Assembly: GCA_020226215.1 (NCBI GenBank)
Contig: CM035232.1
Location: 20,496,316 to 20,560,315, forward strand
Direction: 5' to 3'
Length of the DNA: 64,000 bases
Source: Sindora glabra
Taxonomy: Eukaryota > Streptophyta > Magnoliopsida > Fabales > Fabaceae
The stretch's first letter is position 1. Each line of letters opens with the position of its first letter. Of this stretch, positions 36,020-47,650 are shown in pieces. The notes below the pieces were generated by a model, which was not told the DNA's origin, made no database searches, and was given only the letters and a program-made list of their open reading frames with translations. The translations under genes and the position numbers were made by a program.

Positions 36020-36489
36020 TCATATCGAAAAGATATTCAGCCTTCCATGAATTAAAATTACTAATGAAGTTATTTTCAAGAGTTTTCCAATACTTTTAGA
36101 CTTGGGCTTGATTCATCATTAATATGAAACACTGATAATGAATTTAAAAAGGAATTATCTAATTAATCTTTCACTTGTATGGACATTTAATTTTTAAATT
36201 ATGTTTGAAAAATAAGAGAATTCTCTCCTTTTGTCAAGAAAATGATAAGATGAGTTTAAAAAACATATAAATATAATTTTTTTTAATATTGTGGGTTCTA
36301 GTGAAAAAAATAAATTTTAGAATAAAAATTATATATTTATCTCTTTAAAAATAATAAAAAATAATGAAAGAGAAAGGAGAAAATTCAAATCCATTTGAAA
36401 AGTATTTATCATTTGAAATATACCAATGGAAATTAGTTTGTTAACATGAAACACTAGTATTTGTCAAGTTTTAAAAGGAGTCAACATGG
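36020..36489. other. Intergenic AT-rich DNA
   Basis: No gene or defined repeat recognised. Confidence 0.55.
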
Positions 36490-36812
36490 TATTTAATTCT
36501 TCATTTCTAAAAGCAGTAATTATTATATTTTTAAAATTAGTATTATTAATCCTCTATTGTTACTTTTGTTATAATCATTTATTCCCTTCATTCAAATACA
36601 ATGTTAAAATAAATAAAAATTGAAATTGAATGTTAATTCTCACCTTAAAAGTATAGATACATGCTTACATGTATGTCATATTCTTTCAGTTTACCATTTA
36701 TTCTAATGTTATAAGTGAAAAAAAGAACGAATAATTATAATAATAAAGTACTAATAGTGTTAATTATTAAATTTAAAGAATATTATATCACCACTTTTAT
36801 AATTAAAGGACC
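36490..36812. mobile_element. Long-TIR MITE family B (copy 2)
   Basis: The left arm (about 36497-36610) and the reverse complement of the right arm (about 36690-36812) align imperfectly over about 110 bases. The shared core ataatcatttattcccttca / ataattattcgttctttttt corresponds to that of the 26.3 kb element. AT-rich and non-coding. Confidence 0.5.
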
Positions 36813-37640
36813 GACAGTTGTGTATATTCTTTTAAAATTGATTTTAATTTTATGCATATGATGAATTTTAAAAATTAAAAAGTCAGTTCTTATCGAATTT
36901 AATTTTGACTAATCAGTTCAAAAGAAATCCTGATCAAAGTTGATTTCTATTTAATTTTCTTTAGTTAGTAATTTTTCCCCTGTTGCTTCTCATATATTTA
37001 AGAGACAGCTATGTATTGATTTAGTGACATCCCCTATATTAAAGTTTGTTAGCATCAGTTTCTCCTTTCCGGTAAAAACCACACAGACACATTCAACTCA
37101 TGAGAAAGCAAATGTCATATATAGGAAATTCGATGAAATTATTGAAAGACCTTAATAAAGTGATTTTTAAATTAAATAAAATTATAATTTTATCTTATGT
37201 ATACAATTTCATCTTTCAGTCATATTATTTAAGAATAAAATTATTTGTATGAAATTATATGTATGTACTTTTCTAAAAATGAAATTATAATAACTTTACA
37301 TAATTCCTTATTTTATAAAATATAACTTTATATAATTCAAAAATTGCAACATAATTGATAATTTTGTCTAAATATTTAGATCCTATTGAGTCTATCTACA
37401 TTGCTAGCGCTTGAATTTGAGTTAATTGAGAGTGACTGTTAGTTAGGGGTGCATACGTCGGTAGTAAATTTAGCAACGCGGTGACCCCTTCCCGCTGCTC
37501 CCATTTCCTAATCATCCAACGTTTCTGCAATGCATGCTTACCAGAAAAAAGTTTAGAGTTACAAAATTGTTCGTAAATGTTACTGAAGTTTAGGCAAGTT
37601 GCAATCAATAAACTTAATAAAGTCAAATAATAACAGAAAA
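36813..37640. other. Intergenic DNA
   Basis: No supported gene. The short minus-strand frame at 37396-37626 has no recognisable motif. Confidence 0.5.
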
Positions 37641-38009
37641 ACTAATTATCCCAAATGATTCCTCCTAAGCTTCACGTACGCATAACCAAATTATATGGTA
37701 CACCACTGGAGCAAAACTGTCACTGCCACTTAAATTTTGTACAGAATGCTTGTGCATTTGGATGGGGTTGAAGAACAAAAAGCCTAATAATCAGCCTGTA
37801 CATATATTCTGTATAAAATCTTTAGATTATCCATCCCATCTTAAATGGTTGCTTGGCCTTGTATCCTTTCAGTCGGTTCATTGATGTCTAATCTAATTTC
37901 AAAAAAAACACGGCCATGGGTGTGTAATTCCCATCAGAACTGCAAATCGTAACATCACAGTTATAGGAGCATCCTTATTCACCCACTTGAACCCCAGGCA
38001 ACCAGAAAA
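37641..38009 (-). other. Likely 3' UTR of the FGGY kinase gene
   Basis: More balanced in base composition than the intergenic DNA beyond it and contiguous with the stop codon at 38010-38012. No other gene is seen. Confidence 0.4.
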
Positions 38010-41000
38010 CTACGTCAAGGCTTGAGCCATTATGGACCGATGAGAGAGTTGATGTTCATAAAGGGAACGGAAAACTCTGTATTTGGCATCATGGTACTTT
38101 TTCACCCTTGGGTCTTTGGATGGATGAATCACCTGCCAAACATTCAATTGAATTAGCAAACTTACTAAAAAAAGGAAAAGGGGGGGGGGGGGGCGGAGGG
38201 AGGTTAATTATTTCTCTGTATTTCTGCTTCTACGAAGATATAGAATGAATCTGAAATTTGAAATGATATCATTTTAATTATGCTGTGGCTTAATGCACAG
38301 TTCAGGTCCCGATATACTTTCAAAGTTAAGGATCCATTTCGTTCAGGTACTTAGAATACTCCTTTCCTGTACCTTGCTGAATTAGACCTTAATATCTAAT
38401 CTCAATACGTAAATGGAAGATCTGAAAATTCAAAATTTTTAATGCATCCTCACCTGACCAGCTGCATTCAGGGCTTTCATGGCCTCACGAAGGCTGCTAT
38501 ATTTTTTAGAGGCAACTGCACCCAATATAGCAGCACCCAAGAGCACTGGTTCATTTTCCCTTGGAAGAATTATAGGGCAACCTGGGACAGTGATTAAAAA
38601 TGACTCAAGTGAAAAGGAAAAACAACATTAAATTTAAAACAGTGTCAGACACCATCTAAATGACTTATTTTCATCAGGATGCACAGCAAGTTCAGTACTC
38701 TTTAGCAATACCATTCCAAATAAATAGAATCCACTCCATACATCAATACAACCTATCTTTTGCACAGGGCCACAGGATCCCAATTACCAGTGCTCATGAC
38801 AAAAATTTATGGTACCAGCAATTTTTTTCCCCTAAATTACAACAAAATGAAAGCATGCTTCATCCCATTCTTCACACACACAAACACACAGCAGAAATAC
38901 CAATGATATCAGCATGTTCCTGAATGAAGATTCGGTTCCTTGCTAGGCCACCACATGCAAGCAGTGTGCTGATCTGTAAGCAATAAAAACGAGCAGTCAA
39001 TTCAGAATAAATAACTAAGAGTCATAGTAAGGCCTTATAACAATTTTGAATGAATATTATATAATTCCTAGTAAGAATCTGCTATGATGGTGGAATGTAT
39101 AAGAGAATGTCTTTTGTTTTCAGTCTTCATCTCTCATATGCTTGAGGCAGACTATCCAACCGAAAATAAAACAGTATTATTAACTGAGAAGAATATATGT
39201 GAAAATGGTGAATCCTACCTTGTGACCATGTTCATTACAATGTTCTACAATGTGGCGCGTGCCATATGCAATGCCCTGTACAGTAGATAAGTACAGAAGA
39301 GCCAACTGTTTTTCACTTGAGTCAAGTGTCAAACCATAGATCACACCTTTTGCTTTTGGATCTGCAATGGGAGACCTGAATCATATCATAGAGCAGACAA
39401 TTCTTCAGGAGTCTCATGATGGCATACAATATCAGAGACCCTTTGTCAATGACCAGGTACCTGTTGCCATGGAAATCAGGAAGAACATGTATTTCTTCAG
39501 TCAAAGCAGCAACAAAGAGCTGATTCTGCTCAAGCACCATTGTTTCCAAGATCTTGTTCAGAATTTCAAACAAAGAGGTCTCTGCAAAAGCAATTAGAGT
39601 GTGCAATAATTAGTCTTGTTTAGATATCTGTAAAGGGGACTTGGCTGGTTTAGTGCTTAATATTCAAGAACATGAAAGTATACTCCAAATGAAGCAAAAA
39701 ATCTCACTTTGAGAAGCAGCTTGATTTGCAAGTTTTGAAGAAGCAGCATGGTTTTCAATTATATGATCCAATAATGCACCAGTAGCACTCTGACCACCTT
39801 CAGTGAGCCAATATTCTGGTATCATTGCTGAACATCCAGATACAGAAGAATTGGATCATAATATGGAAGACACCAACAAAAGCAATGGAAAATGTGCGGA
39901 TTAATCCTAACAAAATTAGAACTTAACAAAAAGGAAACAAGAAATTTTCAGTGTCCACATGATACTGTCAAAAGTTACTTCAGCTTGCACGTTAGCTCCT
40001 AGCTTTCTATAACAGCACCAGAATGATTTTAACGTGAGCAGCCTAGCAAATATCATAACATTGCAAGCAAAAAAGACATGAGAATTGAGAATGCAATCTC
40101 AAATGTATGCATGCCAACATTAAGTTATTAAATGAAAGAACAAAAATAGACATGCACTTGGGATGCAAATAAAACACTTCCCCATAAGCCTTGGCCTTGC
40201 AGTGGAGCAACCTATCTTACTCCTGAACTTTTATCTACCCACAAAAAAAAAAGGGAAAAAAAAAAAAGGAGAGAGAGAGAGACCTCTTCCCCAGAAAGGG
40301 AAATTTCTCTGTCCTTTGAGACCATAGTTTTCTATAAATTTTGGATCAACAAAATTGGGGCTGCATGAATTGCCATGATAATGACCCCAGAGATAAATGT
40401 CAAAAATAAAAATGCGCAATCCTATCCATATAGTTTATTCAGATGGTGGAGTACTATTATACCATAAAGTGTACCTGACCAAAATGGACCCCAAACCCCA
40501 GGAATGAACAGCTTGTCATGAGATACAGCCATATGGCAAGTAGAAGTTCCACAGACCAATGCCATCCGTTGGTAAATTGCTTCCTTGTCATGCTCTGAAA
40601 ATATATGACTTTTATTGTAGAAACAATACAGCCTTATCTGTCTAACTCTTATGTATAAGAAAATGGTCATAAGTTATAGCAACCTCCACCTTCAGAGTCT
40701 GTTGATGGCATGCTTTCCATTACACCCACACCACCAGCATGAGCATCAATTAGTGATGTCCCAACAGGAATACCTGGTAGTAGACCTAATTCCTGGAAAT
40801 TTGAACCCCTCATACAATTAAAAAGCAGCCACAAGATAGGAGTTAATAACAACCAACTGAACCAAACTCCATATACAGATGGAAACGTATATGCAAATTT
40901 TTGCCACTAAGTAATACAAGATTACTTTGCTAATGGGCCTTGAGTGAGCATCAATTGAATTGAAATTAATGTGAAATCTTGAGTACAATATTCCTTGCCT

Positions 41001-43801
41001 GTGCAGCAGTAGTAGTAAGGCCAGAACCCAAAGGATGACCAGGAAAAGCAACACTCCGTCCTGTTATCATTATTCATTATCAAGTTTTGCAGGGGGAAGG
41101 AAAGACACAGAGCAATGAATGACAGATGGAAGATATCTTAGCTGCACTCAAAAGCATGCCACAAAGTTTTGTAAGTATAAAATCAAGCATGAAAAGACAA
41201 GAACCCTTCAAGAAAAACTAGTCCAAACCTTTAAAACTTAATACTAATCTAACTATACCATAATATTTTCTTCATATTGCATTTCCCATGGAAGAAAATG
41301 CTGATTCGACATAGTTTCAACAAGAATTGTCCCCAGAGTTATTTCTTGCGTTTCATATGTTCTAAGAACTTACTATTCAAGGAGGAAGAGCTCATCAATT
41401 GCTCACATTCTTCCATTTGAGTACATAAGAATCTTGGAGAACAAAGACCATTTGATTTGTAGCAGAGACTATCTAAAGCCTATAGCATTCACTCTGCTTT
41501 TCCTCAAATTGTTCCGGAATTTACAGTACTGTATCAAAACAAGAACTTCACAGATCGCAGCAATAACAATCAAAAAGTAACCTCAAATTGGCAAATGAAA
41601 AACAGTTAAATAGCCTGATCACCAACTCATACAGAATATTAACAACAGATCAACTCCGGATTTTGCAAAGTTGTAGAATTATACCTATCTTAGCATGATG
41701 ACCATCAACAAGATCACCCAATCCAATCTCCTCCCAAAATTCATCATCCCATCCACAAGCTTCCATATCTCGGGAGTCTTTATCATTGATTTGCTGCATG
41801 TGTGAATGACCAAGATATGTCCATTTGCAAACTGTGGTGCATAGACTGCGAGTATCGTCTCCAGTTGCCCTAAAAAATTACCGGATATTCATCAAAATGA
41901 GCCCATTTTTATTTTATCATCAAACAGATTGACACCAACAAATTTGGGCGAAACAAAATACCTGTATGACAGCCAATCACTCAAGTCCATCCACCTAAAA
42001 ACCATAGACCAAGATTCTTGCAAATTTTCTTTCACCCAAAGAAGCTGAAAAATTAGATTGCATCAGTATATTTGAGAGGCCTAATACTGAGACACCAAAA
42101 CACACTTCACTCAGAACTATTACAAGTTTAATAATAAAATAATTAATATATTATATGAATAAATGAGCTGTGCAAAACCTAACCAGTTTGCTAGAATTAA
42201 TGCTGGAAAGGTATATCTTACATATATAAATTTTATAGATAATTTTATTTAACCACCATATTACAAGTAACATTTCTAGACAGTGCATTCTGACCAGTAA
42301 TGAAGAATTTGGCCACTGCTGGTGTATGGCAATACCTTCGGTGGCTGCATTTCAGGTGAAAGAGCTCCACCACAGTACTGTAGTACAGGCGAGTTATAAG
42401 AATTGATCCTTTCAGCTTGATCTACAGCTCTATGATCCATCCATACTATCACATTTCTTCTTGAATCATTGCTCCATGAAACCGAAACAGGAGCACCATC
42501 AGCATCGACTGCAACTGTTACAAATTATAAACAACCATTTATAGTTATTTCAGATACAAATTGGTCTTCCTTGTTATAACCAGGAAATTTCCATTCCAAA
42601 AATGCTATATACCAAGAGAGCAAGTGGCTGCAAATCCCAGACCCTTTACTTCTTCAGGTGCTACATTTGCCAGAGAGCAAGCCTTTTTTACAGCTGCACA
42701 AATTGCATGCCAAATATCTGTAGAGGATTGCTGGTTCAAAGAGGGGGAAAATGGAATTTTTATTACAATATGTCCAATTTGAAATCGACAAGCAACTTCC
42801 TGAATTGAAAAAGAAAAAGAAATGATTGAGACGCCTTTCACCCAAATGCTATAGACAAGCATCATTTTGCCAAATAATCCTATTTTTTTATGAAGTGGTG
42901 CTAATAAGTTCATCCGATGTACTTCCTTTCTGATTTTCCACAACCAGATAAACACGATTTAGCATCCATGACTCCAAGGAAATACCTCAACGCAAGCAAC
43001 ATCCTTCCATATCTGTATGGGGCTGCTAAACGAGCCCAGAAGCTTCCCATTTTCATCAAAGAGTCCTGTGTCGACAAGAAAAAGGACTAGGGTATTAACA
43101 ACAGTTTGATACATATAATGACTGCACTTGTGTCCTTAAAAACAGAGTTTAGCAGCCAATGAAAAATTCCTCAGACAGGTTCGAAGCTCCAAGGTTACAT
43201 GATCATTTTATTCACAACATCGACTAGGCATGCAAAAACATTAGAAATGAAACTTCTCTTCACTATACTTTAGATTCTGAGGTACCAGTCACTTCCCTCT
43301 CAATTTATCACCCTAAATATGAGAAATGCACAAGCATATAGTAAATTATCCCTGTGAAAAATGCAAACACTAAAGCCAGCCTCTTCATTTACATTGAAAA
43401 TCCATAAAATTTGGAAAACAGATGACCCATTTCACTTAAATTAACCACAACAAAGTTAAACGCCAAAACACAAACTTAATTTGAGACGATGATCCAAGTA
43501 AAAAAATGCTGAACGAATACAGCAGCACCGTAACACAATCTATCGTCGATTACCACACCAGAACTCAACAAAGCAAAATGAACAGATATGAATGAACTGG
43601 ACCTGCGCGAGCGCTGCCGGTGCCAACGTCAACGCCGAGGAACACAGAACGAAGAGGCTTTGACGTAGATGGAGAAGTCATCTCAAGGAATACAGAGCTA
43701 GGAGAATGAGAGGAATAGGAAGGAGAACGAGGAGAGCGATTCTGTAGCCCAAGGAGTGGTGTTCTATCAGTATCAAACGGGCCCCTTCTTTTACTGGACA
43801 T
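38010..43801 (-). CDS. FGGY-family carbohydrate kinase (D-ribulose/ribitol kinase-like)
   Basis: ATP-dependent sugar or polyol kinase, probably cytosolic, similar to the Arabidopsis FGGY protein At4g30310. Fifteen exons: 43603-43801, 42986-43065, 42613-42730, 42336-42514, 41962-42044, 41685-41869, 40999-41060, 40690-40792, 40475-40594, 39708-39827, 39461-39581, 39219-39375, 38901-38973, 38454-38581, 38010-38132. Phases join throughout, giving 616 residues. Motifs: phosphate loop GVDVGTGSARAG (about 56-67), WMDHRA (near 157), FGGY signature PEMQPPKLLWVKEN (186-199), catalytic-Asp segment SLIDAHAGG (D318), adenosine-site GTSTCHMAVS, and C-terminal LLACGGLARN and NAAGQVIHP. The intron after exon 7 has a GC donor. 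A Ser/Pro-rich 40-residue N-terminal extension precedes Met41, where shorter homologues begin. The true substrate cannot be read from sequence. Confidence 0.95.
38180..38193. repeat. G14 homopolymer in the last FGGY intron
   Basis: Run of 14 G followed by cggaggg, inside the intron between exons 14 and 15. The transcribed RNA carries the C-rich complement. Confidence 0.9.
40793..40998 (-). other. GC-AG intron of the FGGY kinase gene
   Basis: The exon 7 end GCTGCACAG is followed by GCAAGG rather than GT, and the acceptor is TTTCCAG. The reading phase is kept (AAQ then ELGLL), and no nearby GT gives a continuous frame. GC-AG introns are a known minor class of U2-type introns, and the otherwise strong consensus around the donor (CAG-GCAAGG) fits it. 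Confidence 0.75.
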
Positions 43802-46800
43802 TTTCAATCTCTTATTTTCTGGGTATTTATCGATAGGAAAAATTTCTGGTGGTTGAAAATTTGATTGAGTTTAATCTGGCTTTGGAAAATCGGAATTTCC
43901 CTCTTTCTCTCTATTTTCTAACCTGTGACTCGCAAGTAAATAGTATTGAACGGAATTGAAATTGAAATTTTTGGCTGAGAATGAGAATGAGATTGATTTG
44001 AATCATTTGATCAGCAAGGGGATTGGGGTTGGGTGTTTTTTCCAAAAAAAATATATAAGGAGTGAATTTAAAAAAAAAAGTAAAAATAAAATTCTGTTTT
44101 AATTTGAGTGTGAGTCTCAATAAAAAATAATTAATTTTAAAATAAAATTTATCTTTTTATCCCTTCATAAATAATAGAAGGAAAAGAAAATAACCTTAAT
44201 TTTAAAATTTTTGTGATAAAAGCTAATTATATTTTTTTTGTTTGTGAATTAACAATATATTGATTTTTTTCGATAATAATATATTGATATTAACGTGGAA
44301 GGGATATTCTCAAATTAAAATAACGAATAACAAACTCAGATAAAACAATATAACCACAAATTTAGAAACTCTTTTAGTTTATATCTTAAAAAATAATTAA
44401 AAAAGGAGGAACAACTTATAATAAGAGATACGGGGCCACTTGATGCGGTGGTCTAGTCACATATATGGATGACTTAATCATTCTTATATTATTCGAATAA
44501 ATATTTATTTTAATAATATAATATTATAATTTTATTAATAAAATATTGAATTTCCAAATGCTTTTATATATATTAGATCATAAAAAATAAATTTAAAATT
44601 TTTCTTACATTTAAAAATTATTCCAAACTATTTTGAATATGTGTTGTAATATTTAAAAATAAAAAAAAATCATTTATACTTCTACCATCCTTAATCATCC
44701 ACTTGTAAGTAAATGACAATTTCATCTAATAGAAAAAATTTCTAAAAATATAAATCTATTTAATCTAATAGAAAAAATTTTTAAAAGTATAAATCTACGT
44801 AAACAATAACAATTGCAAAACCTCCAAAAGAAATCTATGAAGAAGAAAATAGGAAAAAAGAAACTAAAGTAAAATAGAGAAAGGAGATTAGCAATGTTTG
44901 AAAAAAAAACTTAAAAAATAGTCAGAATGAGTAAAATGATTATGAAAGAAGATAGTTAAAAGAGAAGTATATGATAAAATAAAAATTAAAAGAAATTTAA
45001 GGAAAGCAAAATGTCATCTTCTCACTCATTTAACTTAACATTTAAGTAAATAATTAATTTTAAATTTATTTTACCAAAAAAATTGATTCTAAATTCAAAT
45101 ACTACATTAATTAGATATCATTTTTAAGATAATAATATAATTTATGATAAGAATAAATTTTCTTTATAATGGCAATAAATTTTTCATTTACTATATTAGT
45201 TTATCAAAAAACAAATTTTTGAAATAGTCATTTTATATTGTAAATAACTCATTAAATATAATCTATAAATTACTATTTATTTATTGACTAAAATCCAATA
45301 TTTTAATTCAAGTTTATTTCATTTTTTAATTCATATGGTAGAAAAGAATAGTTTTTGATAAAAACAAAAATATCAATAAGGAACTTATAGTTAAGTGTTT
45401 TGTAAAAGTGGTAATATAATAGAAACTAACAAAAAAAGGCTCCTTTCAAAGTTAAAAAAAATACATAAACACAAAATAATATTATAAATCATTGTTTTCT
45501 TAAAAATTATGACCAATTATGCTTATGAAGCCATAAATTTATAAAAAAAAATATGGCAAAAAAATTAAAAAAAATTGATATAATCATAAATATAAAATAA
45601 TTTGATTGAAGTTTAAGAAAAATATATTAAGAATATAGAGGAGAAAAAGGATTATAAAATTAACATAAATATTGGAAAAATATTACAAAAGTAATTAATT
45701 AAATTATTAAAAATAAAAATAAATCTATAATTACTATAATAAAAATTTATTAAATAAAGATGAATCATTATGCTATTTAGTGAAAAATACTGTTAGATAT
45801 TAAACTCAAACTTTCTTAGATAGAAAATAATGTTAACAGGAATAGACTTAATATTATTTAAATTTTCTCCAATAATTAAAAGTAAGGTTATTCATTTATA
45901 TATATGGTCAAATGAAAATTTTATCAAATACATATAAAAAAGTGCATTATAGATCAGATTTTATAAATTTTAAATTGGATTCGAAATAAGACAAAGATAA
46001 AGATAGAAAGATTTCAATTTAAATTAAATGAAGATAAAAAAATAAGAAAATTTCAAATGAAATTAGATAAAGATAGATATAAAATGACTCTCAATTTTTA
46101 AAATAGTAAATACTATTGAATTTATTTGCAAGTTTGATAAGTTTAATTATAAAGTTGAAAGAAAATTTCAAAAATAGCAATTTTACTCCTCCCATAATTT
46201 CTTCTAAAATGCATAGCTATCTTTTTCTATTAAAAGGTATATGAAATAATCAAAGAATTTATCTAATAAAATAAATTATATGAAAAAGTATACTTTTACA
46301 GTTTTTATACATAAAAATCTAACAAGTTAATGAAAATGGATCAAATTTCAAATCTTTGGGACATAAAGCATTCATAACTAAAATAGACAATGAGGTAGAA
46401 ACAATAATAATATAATGCATTATTAAGGCAAATCTAATTTTTTTTCTCAATCTTAAGTTCTTTAAGTTATCAAAATTCAAATTTATGACTAATTAGATAC
46501 CTATACCCATTCTAAAAGTAATTATCAATTGAGTTGATATCATATACTAAACTTTTATAATTTGTGTACATTACTTATAGGCCTTATATAAGTGAATAGC
46601 CTATTTAGGCTTGTAAATTTAATATTTTTCATTTTAAATAAGGTATCCATAAAGTTATCACCAAAATCTAATGAGTCCAAAGATTTATTTTTTATCTTAC
46701 TTTATATTCTATTTTAGTTTATGTAATCATGCCTCTAAGGCACTGAACTTAAAATAACTATCTTTGGTATAATATAAATATCAACAAAAAATAAACAAAT

Positions 46801-46900
46801 AGTAAGTTATTCTTTTTCTAGAACATGAACTAATTTTATTTCATAAATAAAACAAATTTGGAAAAAAATAACTTCGTTATAATAAAACTAAAACAAAAAC
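43802..46900. other. FGGY promoter side and AT-rich intergenic DNA
   Basis: The first few hundred bases are the presumed promoter and leader of the FGGY gene. Beyond about 44.1 kb the DNA is extremely AT-rich with no gene or family motif visible on either strand. Confidence 0.5.
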
Positions 46901-46956
46901 TAAACATGAAAATAGTTAAACTTGAAAAATAATATCTTAATGTTGTTATTTTATAA

Positions 46957-47650
46957 TTGGCTTATAATAAAGATTCATCCATCAATTTTTCATCCAAGCA
47001 TCCTTGCTTATTTAAGCAAATGGCAACTTTCCTTTTTGTGACTTTGCTTTTTGCAAAACCAATAACATATTGCTTTTTATTTAATCTTATCACAACTATA
47101 TTTCTACTTCTTTCCTTTAACATTGGTACTAGTCAAAGGAATAATAGTCACAATAGCTAGTGCGGAAGTTTTAACCTTTTCAAGCTAATTTGCATAATAG
47201 TTTCTTTTCATTGCATTATATGTACTAGGCAATGATGCAAGTATCAAAGGAATTTGCACTTTCTTTGTCATAATTGCTCTCATAACTTCCACTTAACACA
47301 TAACATCAACCACATTCCAGGCATGGTTATGAACATTCACATTAGAAGTCATCTTTGAACTAATAATACACATAAGTACACTATTCTCTTCCTTGTCACT
47401 TTCAAAAAAAAAAAGAATTTATCAACATAATTAAAGATTTCACTAATTATATTGTTGTTTAAAATAATGTACTCTAGGTTTATAGAGACAAAACCTAATA
47501 CAATGAGCATAGCCATGGCATTGGCATGAATCCATTTACCATGTAGTTTTTCTTGAAATTTTTTTAGTTTAGGTGGATAGCTTTTGTATATACTTGTTTC
47601 TTTTCAAAGTTTAAACATAAAGGACATTTTTATAGGTCATTAAACCATCT
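46957..47650 (-). pseudogene. Possible decayed copia gag relic
   Basis: On the minus strand, fragments such as VQIPLILASLPSTYNAMKRN (about 47200-47260) resemble the copia gag (UBN2) pattern in which a hydrophobic stretch precedes SLP-x-x-Y/F, and an upstream fragment reads WIHANAMAML. Frames are broken, and no LTR or pol domain was identified nearby. This rests on short motif likeness only. Confidence 0.3.

Noticed and set aside
38010..43801. Glycerol kinase or xylulokinase assignment for the FGGY gene
   Set aside because: The SLIDAHAGG and GTSTCHMAVS segments and full-length colinearity fit the At4g30310-type FGGY kinase better. The exact substrate is left open.
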